Positions 55,025 through 63,962 of a stretch of DNA of 64,000 nucleotides are shown here, piece after piece. This stretch comes from an uncultured Agathobacter sp. GTDB taxonomy: Bacteria; Bacillota; Clostridia; Lachnospirales; Lachnospiraceae. The notes under the pieces were generated by a model. It did not search any database, was not told where the DNA came from, and saw nothing but the letters and a program-made list of their open reading frames with translations. Each line of letters begins with the position of its first letter. The first letter of the stretch is position 1. The translations under genes and the position numbers were made by a program. The stretch lies in the NCBI GenBank assembly GCA_934316545.1, contig CAKRDT010000004.1, positions 20,766 through 84,765 on the forward strand, written 5' to 3'.

Positions 55025-55095
55025 TTTAAGCTCCTCTATTTCCTTCATGTCAAGCGTTCTTCTCGAACTTAACACATTTAATAATAACTTCGCTT

Positions 55096-55125
55096 ATTAT
55101 ACGTCTATCTGCAGTCTTTCGTCAA
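55096..55125 (-). promoter_or_regulatory. lysC promoter
   Basis: TTGACG (55120-55125), 18 bases, consensus TATAAT (55096-55101) on the minus strand. The leader of about 65 bases shows only a small GTTC-GAGA-GAAC hairpin and no lysine riboswitch. Confidence 0.7.
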
Positions 55126-55152
55126 TTTTTTTCTGTAAAATCGTATATTTCA

Positions 55153-55635
55153 TCATTCAATATACACTACATCATATGCAATTTCTTCTGTTCCTGCATC
55201 AATTTCAAGCACTGCATAAGAGGGCGGTACTCCCCAGGGCGGCGAACCGATGCTTCCCGGATTCAGATAGGTCACGCCATTGTGTGTTGCATAAAACACA
55301 CGGTGTGTGTGCCCAAAAAGCGCTGCATCCACTCTCTGTTCCTCCGCCTCATATTGCAGCATCAAAGGACTTGCCTTCACATTGAACGTATGCCCATGAC
55401 AGATGAGAACGCTTTTCCCTTCTATAATAAGAATGCGCTCCGCAATCTCCTGACTGCAGTCGCAGTTACCCGGTACCTGCTCCATCGGGATACCCGGATA
55501 TTTCCGCTTCAATTGGGCCGCATCCGCCCAGCAATCTCCGAGATGGATGATCATATCCGGTTTCGTTTCCCGGACCGCATATACCATATTATTTACATTT
55601 CCGTGGGAATCACTTAATACCAGTACACGTTTCAT
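55153..55635 (-). CDS. YfcE/MJ0936-type metallophosphodiesterase
   Basis: 160 residues. The calcineurin-like metal ligands are all present: SDSHGN, HLGDC, GNCD, ICHGH and FGHTH. Small members of this family hydrolyse phosphodiesters such as 2',3'-cAMP in vitro; physiological substrates are mostly unknown. It stands just upstream of the lysC promoter on the same strand and has AAGGAG before the ATG. Confidence 0.9.
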   Translation of the reverse strand: MKRVLVLSDSHGNVNNMVYAVRETKPDMIIHLGDCWADAAQLKRKYPGIPMEQVPGNCDCSQEIAERILIIEGKSVLICHGHTFNVKASPLMLQYEAEEQRVDAALFGHTHRVFYATHNGVTYLNPGSIGSPPWGVPPSYAVLEIDAGTEEIAYDVVYIE

Positions 55636-55673
55636 GCATTTCTCCTTTATACGCTTGCTTTTTCTATATAGAG

Positions 55674-55715
55674 AAAAAGACTCCTGCTACGACACCATCG
55701 CCCGAGCAGAAGTCT
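55674..55715 (-). terminator. Terminator of the Cys-rich small protein gene
   Basis: AGACTCCTGCT (55678-55688) pairs with AGCAGAAGTCT (55705-55715) with one mismatch; TTTTTCTC follows on the minus strand. Confidence 0.75.
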
Positions 55716-55737
55716 CTTAAAAATCATCATCTATCTG

Positions 55738-55914
55738 TTATGCAAGTCGTTTCCATTGCTTGCTGCACTTATAATAAGAATAGAACATACACTGTTCCGC
55801 CTGATCACAACGACTCGGTGCTGTCTCAATATTACACTGGCAGTTCACGATTGCATCCGCTTTTCCCTTACAATTACCTTTGATCATAACATCATCTAAT
55901 ACTTCGTCTGACAT
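55738..55914 (-). CDS. Small cysteine-rich protein
   Basis: 58 residues from the ATG at 55914 (AAGGAGAG upstream). Six cysteines are arranged as GNCKGK, NCQCN, SRCDQAEQC and YYKCSK, suggesting metal binding or a small Fe-S/zinc protein; no known family recognised. The short length and good ribosome-binding site favour a real gene; in-frame extension upstream has no ribosome-binding site. Downstream of the MATE exporter on the same strand. Confidence 0.65.
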   Translation of the reverse strand: MSDEVLDDVMIKGNCKGKADAIVNCQCNIETAPSRCDQAEQCMFYSYYKCSKQWKRLA

Positions 55915-56061
55915 AACTAAACTATCTCTCCTTATCACAATGTTTTGTTTCCGACAGATGCTATTATACAATATATGGTAGACAAAGGCTATAAGGCAAT
56001 TCTCACAAATAGGTTCGAATCTTTTGGCGATTTTTCCACTTGACGAAATATCCAAAATAGG

Positions 56062-57444
56062 TTAGTACTCCGCGGGCAGTTCTCCCGTCCTGAGAAGTTC
56101 TTTTTTGGAAAATCCTATAAAATAGACCAGATTAATCACAATTCCAAACACAGTAGCAGTCGGCGCCGCCACTCCAATGTATACAAGAGAATCCGGCATC
56201 ATCTTCGACATAACATATGCCATCGGCAATCGCACGATAAAAGATTGCGCAATTGCCTGAAACATAACAAACAAAGTCTTGTTGTGTCCGTTATAGTATC
56301 CGATAAACGAAAAAAGCACGGATGTAACGATTGCCTCAAGGCTGAATCCCTGTAAATATTCTGCTGCCTTAAGCTGATAAGCGGTTGTACTTGTAAAAAA
56401 TGACGCAAGTGTCTGTCCGCCAAAGAATGCAGCTGCCGTCATAAGAATTCCGATGCATCCGCCAATCAGCATGCCAAATCCCATCGCCTTCTGCGCCCGG
56501 CGTTCCTTGCCCGCGCCAACATTCTGTGCGATAAAGGAAGACATGGACTGCATAAGCGCTGAAGGCACCAGCATAATGATCGCCACGATTTTATTTGCAA
56601 TTCCGTATCCGGAAGAAGATGCCAGCCGAATGGCCTCTGTCGATCCCATTCCATTGACAAACGCCAGGAGACACATAAACGAAAACTGCGTCAGAAGCTC
56701 CTGGAACGCGATTGGCAGTCCCAGCACCAGGAATTTCTTCACCTCACCGGAAAGTCTTAATTCTTCACGCGTCAGATGGAATGGAAGATCCATTCTCCGG
56801 CACACCAATACAGAAAGTATCAGGCTGATTGCCTGCGCCATCACAGTTGCGAGTGCCGCACCTTCAACATCCCAGTGAAAACCTGCCACAAAAACCAGAT
56901 CCGCAACCACATTGACCGCACATGCAATGCCGACAAACAGAAGCGGCAGTCTCGAATTTCCGATACCACGGAAAATGCTGCTGATCAGGTTATATCCTAT
57001 AATAAAAACAATTCCTCCGCCACAGATGCGAATATATGCGATTGTCTTGTCCATCGCTGCTGCCGGAGCCTGCATCACGGCCGCCAGAGCCGGCGCAAAC
57101 GCAACCAGAAGCACCGTCATGATTACAGCAAGGATGGCAAATGTAACGACCGCTCCTCCGATCACCTTGCTGAGTCGCTTCTCATTATTTTCGCCAATAT
57201 AGCGTCCCATAAGAACGGTTACACCCATCGCAAGTCCATTTAAAATAAATACGACCATATTGATAAAGCTGCTTCCGGTTGATACTGCAGAAATGCTTTC
57301 CTGCGTACCAAACCATCCAACCACAAGAATATCCACAGCACCATACATCGTCTGCAGCACCAGTGCTCCAAGGATCGGCAGCATAAATCCGATCAATTTC
57401 TGAAAGATTCCACCGGTCGTAAAATCCATTTTATTATCCGACAT
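56062..57444 (-). CDS. MATE-family multidrug exporter
   Basis: 460 residues, 12 hydrophobic segments in two similar halves. MLPILGALVLQTMYGAVDILVVGWF, VTVLMGRYIGENNEKRL and, in the second half, SMSSFIAQNVGAGKERRAQKAM are typical of MATE/DinF-type transporters. It would export cationic compounds driven by Na+ or H+. Substrate unknown; no regulator is adjacent. Confidence 0.9.
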   Translation of the reverse strand: MSDNKMDFTTGGIFQKLIGFMLPILGALVLQTMYGAVDILVVGWFGTQESISAVSTGSSFINMVVFILNGLAMGVTVLMGRYIGENNEKRLSKVIGGAVVTFAILAVIMTVLLVAFAPALAAVMQAPAAAMDKTIAYIRICGGGIVFIIGYNLISSIFRGIGNSRLPLLFVGIACAVNVVADLVFVAGFHWDVEGAALATVMAQAISLILSVLVCRRMDLPFHLTREELRLSGEVKKFLVLGLPIAFQELLTQFSFMCLLAFVNGMGSTEAIRLASSSGYGIANKIVAIIMLVPSALMQSMSSFIAQNVGAGKERRAQKAMGFGMLIGGCIGILMTAAAFFGGQTLASFFTSTTAYQLKAAEYLQGFSLEAIVTSVLFSFIGYYNGHNKTLFVMFQAIAQSFIVRLPMAYVMSKMMPDSLVYIGVAAPTATVFGIVINLVYFIGFSKKELLRTGELPAEY

Positions 57445-57509
57445 TCTATACTCCTTTGCATTCTTACCATTTTTTACATATTACCATATGGATTTTTCGG
57501 TTCATGCCT

Positions 57510-58283
57510 TTACATAGTAATTCTATCTATTAAATTTAAATTGTATTTTTCAACAATGTCCATGCATTTGCTATAAGATTCTACATCCTGTACCTGTTTC
57601 GCAGAATGCGCGTCGAGTCCGAGTATCACCTCGTTTCCAATCTCCCCCGGAATCTTCCAGAAGCGCTCCGCCGGATAATGTTTACCGCCGGTGCCCATCC
57701 CGAGTATATTGATCTCAAGAGGGATTTCCCGCTCTTTCATCGCCGTACACAATCGGGTCATCTCCCAGTCATATACCGATTCCATCCCCTGATAATTCAT
57801 GAGATCGGGATGCGCAAGATACTTATAGCTTCCGGTATCCATGCCTTCTATCACACGATCCACATAATCGCGGATGCGGCTCTCATCATCCGTTGGAGTT
57901 CCCATATACGGTCCATGCTCCTCGCTCAACAGGAAATGCTGCCCCATGATCAGATAATCAACACCCAGTGTATGTACCATATTCATCTGTTCCTGATAAA
58001 ATTCCGGAATATATTCTGCTTCAAATCCTACATAAATACGAATGTCGTTGCGATACTCTTCTGCAAGAGCACGAATGGTATGCACATATTCAGGCGCGTC
58101 TTCCATCTTCATACGGATATGGGACACATAACCGCCCCGAAACGGGCATGGGATATGATCCGAGAAACCGAATTCACGGATTCCCATATCGATTGCTGCC
58201 TCGATATATTCACGTTCCGTGCCGGTCGCATGTTGGCAGCGGAATGTATGTGCATGATAATTTGCTGTCAAAAATTTCTTCAT
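57510..58283 (-). CDS. PHP-domain phosphatase (histidinol-phosphatase-like)
   Basis: 257 residues. PHP metal-binding motifs are visible: NYHAHTFRCQHATG at the start, FGFSDHIP near residue 40, GFEAEYIPEF, GQHF, HPDLMNY and LGLDAHS near the end. This is the layout of HisK-type histidinol phosphatases. No other histidine genes are nearby, so another phosphoester substrate is possible. Confidence 0.85.
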   Translation of the reverse strand: MKKFLTANYHAHTFRCQHATGTEREYIEAAIDMGIREFGFSDHIPCPFRGGYVSHIRMKMEDAPEYVHTIRALAEEYRNDIRIYVGFEAEYIPEFYQEQMNMVHTLGVDYLIMGQHFLLSEEHGPYMGTPTDDESRIRDYVDRVIEGMDTGSYKYLAHPDLMNYQGMESVYDWEMTRLCTAMKEREIPLEINILGMGTGGKHYPAERFWKIPGEIGNEVILGLDAHSAKQVQDVESYSKCMDIVEKYNLNLIDRITM

Positions 58284-58357
58284 ATTTCTCTTCCTATTTT
58301 AGTATTCGTTTTATTGTATCACAGAATTTTTCATGTTACAAACTTGTTATAAAATGC

Positions 58358-58386
58358 TTGTCAAATTGCACAAAACAATATAGAAT
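58358..58386 (+). promoter_or_regulatory. Promoter of the membrane protein gene at 58435
   Basis: TTGTCA (58358-58363), 17 bases, TAGAAT (58381-58386), then AGGAGGGG before the ATG. Confidence 0.65.
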
Positions 58387-58434
58387 AAGTTTATAAAAAT
58401 TTTATTTTTCTACAAAAAGAGGAGGGGAATCGAT

Positions 58435-59481
58435 ATGCTATTTCAAATCTACGGAACCGGTTCTTACTGGCAGCTTCTCGGCTGGGTAATGGTCTTTGTC
58501 GGACTCATTCTTGTCAACGAGATTGCCCGCAGGACCAAATTAGGAGGTATACTGACGCTGGTCATCCTGCCGGCGGCCTTAACCGTATACTTTATCGCCA
58601 TCTATATTGGTGCTGCAAGCGGTGCTGACTGGGCTTTAAACAACCAGACCTACGTTCACATGAACAGCTGGTTCCACTATGCCAAACTGTACGCCGCAAC
58701 AATCGGCTGTATCGGTTTCATGATGCTCAAATATAAATGGAGCATCGGCAAAACAGAATGGTTTAAAGTATATCCGTTCTTAATCGTTGCAATCAATATT
58801 CTTATCGCTGTCGGTTCCGATCTGGAATCCGCAGTCCGCGGTGCGATCGCACTGAAAGAGACCGGTTCAAGCTGGTGGCTTTCTTCCGAAGGTGTATGGC
58901 TCTATGGCGGATGGTGGAATGTTCTCAACGCAATCGCCGGTGTACTCAATATCTTATGTATGACCGGATGGTGGGGTATCTACTCATCGAAGAAAAAAGA
59001 CGATATGCTCTGGCCGGATATGACATTTGCATTCATTATCGCCTATGACATCTGGAACTTCGAGTATACCTACAACAATCTGCCAACCCATTCATGGTAT
59101 TGCGGTCTTGCACTTTTACTTGCACCTACCTTCGCAGCAATGCTTTGGAATAAAGGTGGCTGGATTCAAAACCGTGCAAACACATTGGCATTATGGTGTA
59201 TGTTCGCTCAGGTATTCCCGCTGTTTCAGGACAACAGCCGGTTCTCCGTCATCCCACGCATCTATGCGGACGGATTCATGGATAAAAATGTACATCCAAA
59301 GCTTGCAGATCCTACCGCACAAGGCGTGATTGCAATCGCAGCACTGGCAGCCAATGTCCTTGTTTTCGGCATCATCATCAAGCGATCCATCGAGCAAAAG
59401 AAGAATCCATACAAAAACGAGATATGGAAAGGAACCAGAGACTTCGAACTTGCTATGGCCCGTGCCGAGGATCAAAAATAG
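58435..59481 (+). CDS. Integral membrane protein (DUF5692-like)
   Basis: 348 residues, about nine hydrophobic segments rich in Trp and Tyr (WWLSSEGVWLYGGWWNVLNA, FEYTYNNLPTHSWYCGLALL). The last 30 residues are charged and cytoplasmic. The arrangement resembles DUF5692; that name is from memory and tentative. No transporter or enzyme motif is recognised. Own promoter and terminator, so monocistronic. Confidence 0.75.
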   Translation: MLFQIYGTGSYWQLLGWVMVFVGLILVNEIARRTKLGGILTLVILPAALTVYFIAIYIGAASGADWALNNQTYVHMNSWFHYAKLYAATIGCIGFMMLKYKWSIGKTEWFKVYPFLIVAINILIAVGSDLESAVRGAIALKETGSSWWLSSEGVWLYGGWWNVLNAIAGVLNILCMTGWWGIYSSKKKDDMLWPDMTFAFIIAYDIWNFEYTYNNLPTHSWYCGLALLLAPTFAAMLWNKGGWIQNRANTLALWCMFAQVFPLFQDNSRFSVIPRIYADGFMDKNVHPKLADPTAQGVIAIAALAANVLVFGIIIKRSIEQKKNPYKNEIWKGTRDFELAMARAEDQK

Positions 59482-59495
59482 AATCAGGATTTTAC

Positions 59496-59530
59496 AAAAA
59501 GCTGCCCATTTTCACGTGGGCAGCTTTTTT
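59496..59530 (+). terminator. Intrinsic terminator
   Basis: AAAAAGCTGCCCA (59496-59508) pairs with TGGGCAGCTTTTTT (59517-59530), 15 bases after the stop. Confidence 0.9.
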
Positions 59531-59609
59531 ATTATTTACGCCGGCACAAAAATGTATTAACATGAAGATGGAGTTTATACAATAGTACAAAAGAAGAAAG
59601 GGAAATCAC

Positions 59610-61226
59610 ATGATATCATGTCCAAACTGTGGTGGTAATCTCAAATTTGATATTGCCTCCCAGCATCTCGCCTGCGAGCACTGTCATGGTCAATTTGATC
59701 CTTACGATTTCGACTCTAAGACAAGTGACGCAGAAGAAGAAAAATCATATGAAAGCGATTATGAGGTCACGGTTTTCACCTGTCCGCAATGTGGTGGTGA
59801 AATCCTGAGTACCGACAATGCAGCTGCCGGTTTCTGCAGCTTCTGTGGTGCTTCCACAATTCTCTACAGCAGAATCGCGCAAGAGAAGCGTCCAAACTTC
59901 ATTATTCCGTTCAAAAAAACAAAAGAAGATTGCAAGAATGCATATTCCGCCAGAATGCGGCATGCGATCTTTGCGCCAAAAGAATTAAAGGATCCCAAGT
60001 ATATCGATAGCTTCCGGGGAATTTATATGCCTTATTGGGCTTTCTATCTGACTCAGAAAGGCAACTTCTCGCTCCCGGCTCACAAGGAGTATCGTCGGGG
60101 CGATTACATAATCACGGATCACTACCGCCTGAACGGTCATGTGGACGCCTACTATAAAGGACTTTCCTACGATGCTTCCTCATCCTTTTCCGACAATATC
60201 AGCGAGCAGCTCGCTCCTTATGATGTGAAAGGAATGAAGGCGTTTACTCCTGCCTATTTAAGCGGTTTCTATGCCGATACCGCCGACGTGGACGCTTATA
60301 TTTATGAGCAGGATGCCGAGGAGATGATCTACGAGCAGACGGAAAAGGAAATCAAAAAAGTTTCCGCCTTCCAGCACTATCAGCTTGGTGACAACGGAAC
60401 AACCTTTAAGACCGGAATCTTCAGCCCAAAGATGGAATCCATCGACAGTGCAATGTTCCCTGTATGGTTTATGTCCTACCGCAGAAATGACCGTGTAGCA
60501 TACGTGACAGTGAACGGACAGACCGGAAAAGTCGTTGCAGATATTCCAATTGATCCAAAGAAATATATCATCGGCTCCATACTTCTTGCCATACCGATTT
60601 TCCTGTTACTGGCAATGTTTATAACCATGATGCCGACAACGCTCCTTGCAGCAGCTTCCATATTGGCAATTCTTGCCACGATCCTTTATACGGGAGAACT
60701 GGGAAGCATCGCGAAAAAAGACTCCGGCAAAGAAGACCGTGGAATGCTGTTCCACAAAGAATCCGCACCGGGCAATGCACAGTCGGCTTCCGCACCCGTA
60801 GATACGGACACTCACCACAATTCCTTTGTGATGGGAATGTCCATTGTACTATGGATTGAATTTGCCGCAACGATTCTATACAAAGTTCTGTCACTCGGCG
60901 ATGCCGCATACGCAAAATACTCTGCAATCCTCTGGTGCCTGATTTCCGGCATGATGGCAGTCACACTGGCAATCGGTTCCGGCAAGACCAAAAGCTCTCC
61001 ATCCAAAAAGAGCGCACGCGGATTTCGCTGGACCGGTATTGCAGTCATCCTGAGCACAGCGATCGCAATCCTTCATCCGGTATCGGACATCTTCTATTAC
61101 GGAAGTGTGATCCTGACATTGATTGCAGTAGGATTATCCTTCGTGGATATCATTGGACACTATAATATTTTATCAACACGTCGGCTTCCACAATTCGACA
61201 AAAAGGGAGGTGATGACCGTGCGTAA
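59610..61226 (+). CDS. Zinc-ribbon membrane protein
   Basis: 538 residues. Two N-terminal zinc ribbons (CPNCGGNLKF...CEHCHG and CPQCGGEIL...CSFCG) are followed by a soluble domain (IIPFKKTKEDCKNAY, GIYMPYWAFYL). About six membrane segments follow in the C-terminal 220 residues. Proteins with this plan resemble membrane-associated zinc-ribbon proteins of unknown function. Overlaps the TPM gene downstream by eight bases, so the two are coupled. Confidence 0.8.
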   Translation: MISCPNCGGNLKFDIASQHLACEHCHGQFDPYDFDSKTSDAEEEKSYESDYEVTVFTCPQCGGEILSTDNAAAGFCSFCGASTILYSRIAQEKRPNFIIPFKKTKEDCKNAYSARMRHAIFAPKELKDPKYIDSFRGIYMPYWAFYLTQKGNFSLPAHKEYRRGDYIITDHYRLNGHVDAYYKGLSYDASSSFSDNISEQLAPYDVKGMKAFTPAYLSGFYADTADVDAYIYEQDAEEMIYEQTEKEIKKVSAFQHYQLGDNGTTFKTGIFSPKMESIDSAMFPVWFMSYRRNDRVAYVTVNGQTGKVVADIPIDPKKYIIGSILLAIPIFLLLAMFITMMPTTLLAAASILAILATILYTGELGSIAKKDSGKEDRGMLFHKESAPGNAQSASAPVDTDTHHNSFVMGMSIVLWIEFAATILYKVLSLGDAAYAKYSAILWCLISGMMAVTLAIGSGKTKSSPSKKSARGFRWTGIAVILSTAIAILHPVSDIFYYGSVILTLIAVGLSFVDIIGHYNILSTRRLPQFDKKGGDDRA

Positions 61227-62022
61227 ACAACATTTTAAATCCGTATTTAACTTTAGTTCCATCATCTGTGCACTGTTGGCTCTATTTCTGATTGTACTTT
61301 CTACCACTCCGGCATACGCCGCCGTAACAAAGAAAAACAGTGACACGGATTATAGGATGGTCATCGATGATCAGGCCGGTTACTTCTCCGGCGATGAAAT
61401 CTCCGGTCTGACAGAACTCATGATGCGGATTACCGATTACAGTAATGTAGCAGTTCTCACCACAGAATCGCACACTTACTCATCCACCCAAAGACTTGCA
61501 TCTTCATACAGTGATGAAACGTTCGGTATGTATGACAATCGCGTTGTCTTTGTCATAGACCGTGACCTCAACGAAATCTATCTGGACATCGGGGGCCAGG
61601 CTCAAAAAACCATCAATTCAGCCCGCGCGACTTCGATCACAGACAATACGTACATTTACGCCACCGCATCCTACGACCGCGATTATTACACTTGTGCATA
61701 CGAGACAATGGATCAGGTTCTGACGCTTCTTGAGGGAGGCCGGATCTCTGAGCCGATGCGATACATCTGCAGCGCATTATTGGCACTGATTATCGCATTC
61801 ATGCTCAACTATTTTATCGTAATGTTTTACTCCCGCTCCCGCAAGGAGAGTGCCAAAGAGATTCTCGGCGGAATCTATTCCGACGTAAAGGTTACGAATC
61901 CGAATGCCGCATTCGTCAATCAGACCAGGCGATACAGCCCGCCAAGTTCCAGCGGTGGAAGCTCCGGTGGCGGTGGAAGTTCCGGCGGTGGTGGTCACTC
62001 AGGCGGCGGCCACTCGATTTAG
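61219..62022 (+). CDS. TPM-domain membrane protein
   Basis: 267 residues from the GTG at 61219, eight bases after GGGAGG; an ATG at 61213 is too near that sequence. A signal segment (IICALLALFLIVLSTTPAYA) precedes a TPM (TLP18.3/Psb32/MOLO-1) domain (VIDDQAGYFSGDEISGLTEL, NRVVFVIDRDLNEIYLDIGG). A second membrane helix (YICSALLALIIAFMLNYF) and a Gly/Ser/His tail (GGGGHSGGGHS) follow. TPM proteins are linked to membrane-protein assembly or repair; the domain faces outward here. Coupled to the zinc-ribbon gene. Confidence 0.82.
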   Translation: MRKQHFKSVFNFSSIICALLALFLIVLSTTPAYAAVTKKNSDTDYRMVIDDQAGYFSGDEISGLTELMMRITDYSNVAVLTTESHTYSSTQRLASSYSDETFGMYDNRVVFVIDRDLNEIYLDIGGQAQKTINSARATSITDNTYIYATASYDRDYYTCAYETMDQVLTLLEGGRISEPMRYICSALLALIIAFMLNYFIVMFYSRSRKESAKEILGGIYSDVKVTNPNAAFVNQTRRYSPPSSSGGSSGGGGSSGGGGHSGGGHSI

Positions 62023-62063
62023 GAGAATATTTAATCTTGTCTTAACTTTATATGTATGATAGA

Positions 62064-62112
62064 AATCCCGGTCAACGACTTCTTTACCGTCCATTGACCG
62101 GGATTCATTTAT
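62064..62112 (+). terminator. Intrinsic terminator
   Basis: AATCCCGGTCA (62064-62074) pairs perfectly with TGACCGGGATT (62095-62105), followed by CATTTATTT. Confidence 0.75.
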
Positions 62113-62138
62113 TTACACATATCCATTTTCTCATCGCA

Positions 62139-62384
62139 TTACAGTCCAAGAAAGTTCTTCATAGGATTCACAGTCCTGGCCTGTGCATAAATTTCATCCT
62201 TGTGATCTCGCAAATATTTTTCCAGTATTGCGAGTTCTTTCTCTTCAAACCCTGACGTTTTTTCAATCACAGCATCCGGTAGGACACCATCCGCGTAATC
62301 ATCATTCCGAAAAAACGAAACACGCACAATCTCTCTTCCGTCCTTCTTAAGACGCCCCGATACCATCATCTGAATTTCATCCAC
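62139..62384 (-). CDS. Small hypothetical protein
   Basis: 81 residues if it starts at the GTG at 62384, eight bases after GGGAGG; an ATG seven codons upstream lies on the other side of that sequence. The product begins DEIQMMVSGRLKKDGREIVR and is charged, mostly helical, with no membrane segment. No family recognised. Downstream of the rRNA methyltransferase gene on the same strand. Confidence 0.6.
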   Translation of the reverse strand: MDEIQMMVSGRLKKDGREIVRVSFFRNDDYADGVLPDAVIEKTSGFEEKELAILEKYLRDHKDEIYAQARTVNPMKNFLGL

Positions 62385-62447
62385 GACTAGATCCTCCCAT
62401 CGCATCTGTTACATTGTATATCGGCGTTTCGCTGCTCAAAATAACCT

Positions 62448-63824
62448 CTACATCGGAATTCTAAGCCCCTTCGGATAATGATTCTTGATCATGCCACCTG
62501 CAAGTTTGCCCCAACCGATGCTATAGCCATCGACGGTCATAAGATACCATCCCTTCTCTCCATCCGCTGCCAGTGTCTGTCCGTTCAGATACATGCGCAC
62601 CTCGGTCGAATCCCCCGCCATATCATAACTGTGAAATACATCCTCCGGCCCCAATGCCAGTGCCAGCGCATGCGACGGCTCAAACCGATTTTTCTTCATC
62701 GTTCCAAGGTGCAACCCGGGACGTAAGACTTTCAGTCCCTTCGTAGAAGGCATCTCTTCCGGTGCAAGATACAACTGCTCTCCGAATCGAATCAGCTTAC
62801 CGACCGGTTTCACCCGCAGCGATTCCCTGACGAAATCCAGATATTCCTTCGCTTCACGCTCCGGAACGCCTTTTTCGAGTCCTTTTGCACAGTAGCCTTC
62901 ATAATTGTCCGATACTCTGCCCTCTTTCCGGAGCACAGCAAGATAATGTCCCTCTCCATCCACACGATGCGGAAATAGGCGTATTGTATGTGCAAGCCCA
63001 GGCTGCGGGTCATCTGTCCAAGCCGCGACACCGGATGACATCTGCCCATAATGTGGGACATCCATAATTGTAAACTCCGGATGCGCTGCCAGAAAACGGC
63101 TGATCGTCCCCTCATTTTCTTCCGGTGCAAACGTACAGGTCGAATAAACCATTCGTCCTCCCGGGCGCAGCATGGAAGCAGCACATTCCAATATCTCTAC
63201 CTGCCGCTCAGCACACAACGCAACATTCTCCGTGCTCCATTCATCACATGCATCCGCATTCTTGCGAAACATTCCCTCTCCCGAACACGGAGCATCCACC
63301 ATGATCCGGTCAAAATAGGCCTCAAACACCTTTGCGAGCGACTGTGGACTTTCATTCATCACCATCGCATTGCGGATTCCCATGCGCTCAATATTCTCCG
63401 ACAGGATCTTCGCACGTGCCGGATGAATTTCGTTACTGATCAAAAGTCCCTCTCCGCGCATCGCAGCCGCAATCTGCGTACTCTTTCCTCCCGGTGCTGC
63501 ACACAGATCAAGGATTTTCTCTCCCGGCTGCGCATCCAGATAAGCCGCCGGCGCCATCGCACTCGGTTCCTGAATATAATATACCCCTGCCGCATGATAC
63601 GGATGCTTGCCTGGCGCATCAAACGGATCATAGTAGAATCCGTTTGCTTCCCACGTCACCGGTCGAAGCGTAAACGGAGCCTTTGCCACAAACGCATCCC
63701 GCTCCGCTTTCAACGGATTCAACCGGAGCGCATGGTAACGCTCCTTCTCATAACTTTTTAAAAATGCAGGATACTCCTCTCCTAACATTTGTTCCATTCT
63801 ATCCAAAAAAGCCTGTGGAAGCAT
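62448..63824 (-). CDS. RsmF-type rRNA (cytosine-C5) methyltransferase
   Basis: 458 residues from the ATG at 63824 (AGGAGGG upstream). The NOL1/NOP2/Sun-family S-adenosylmethionine site is LDLCAAPGGKSTQIA, with MVDAPCSGEGMFRK and VYSTCTFAPEENE giving the two catalytic cysteines. The C-terminal 150 residues form the RNA-binding extension typical of RsmF (DGYSIGWGKLAGGMIKNHYP). It would methylate 16S rRNA. Confidence 0.93.
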   Translation of the reverse strand: MLPQAFLDRMEQMLGEEYPAFLKSYEKERYHALRLNPLKAERDAFVAKAPFTLRPVTWEANGFYYDPFDAPGKHPYHAAGVYYIQEPSAMAPAAYLDAQPGEKILDLCAAPGGKSTQIAAAMRGEGLLISNEIHPARAKILSENIERMGIRNAMVMNESPQSLAKVFEAYFDRIMVDAPCSGEGMFRKNADACDEWSTENVALCAERQVEILECAASMLRPGGRMVYSTCTFAPEENEGTISRFLAAHPEFTIMDVPHYGQMSSGVAAWTDDPQPGLAHTIRLFPHRVDGEGHYLAVLRKEGRVSDNYEGYCAKGLEKGVPEREAKEYLDFVRESLRVKPVGKLIRFGEQLYLAPEEMPSTKGLKVLRPGLHLGTMKKNRFEPSHALALALGPEDVFHSYDMAGDSTEVRMYLNGQTLAADGEKGWYLMTVDGYSIGWGKLAGGMIKNHYPKGLRIPM

Positions 63825-63937
63825 GCTTTCCCTCCTAATCATCCGTCATTGAGACGTTTTTCTTTTTTTATAGGCGATTGCGAAACTCCTGTGGCGGCGT
63901 GCCCCGGCGGGCTGACCCGATGACGGGCTTCTACGCT

Positions 63938-63962
63938 GAACACGATTTTAGACAAAATCATT
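63938..63962 (-). repeat. Copy of a 25-base dispersed repeat
   Basis: Read on the minus strand, these 25 bases match 9151-9175 at about 22 positions, including an unbroken 14-base CTAAAATCGTGTTC. The surrounding 63860-64000 is locally GC-rich and without a gene; at 9121-9200 the same string forms the loop of a long palindrome. Confidence 0.5.

Noticed and set aside
55025..55095. A lysine riboswitch before lysC.
   Set aside because: The leader is only about 65 bases and shows one small hairpin, too short for the lysine aptamer.
60476..61076. Several minus-strand open frames with cysteines and hydrophobic stretches.
   Set aside because: They lie wholly opposite the zinc-ribbon membrane protein gene, have no ribosome-binding sites and mirror its codons.
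63860..63940. A possible structured RNA because of high GC and CCCGG/CCGGG strings.
   Set aside because: The region is cut by the window edge and no consistent fold beyond short stems could be drawn; only the repeat at 63938-63962 is reported.
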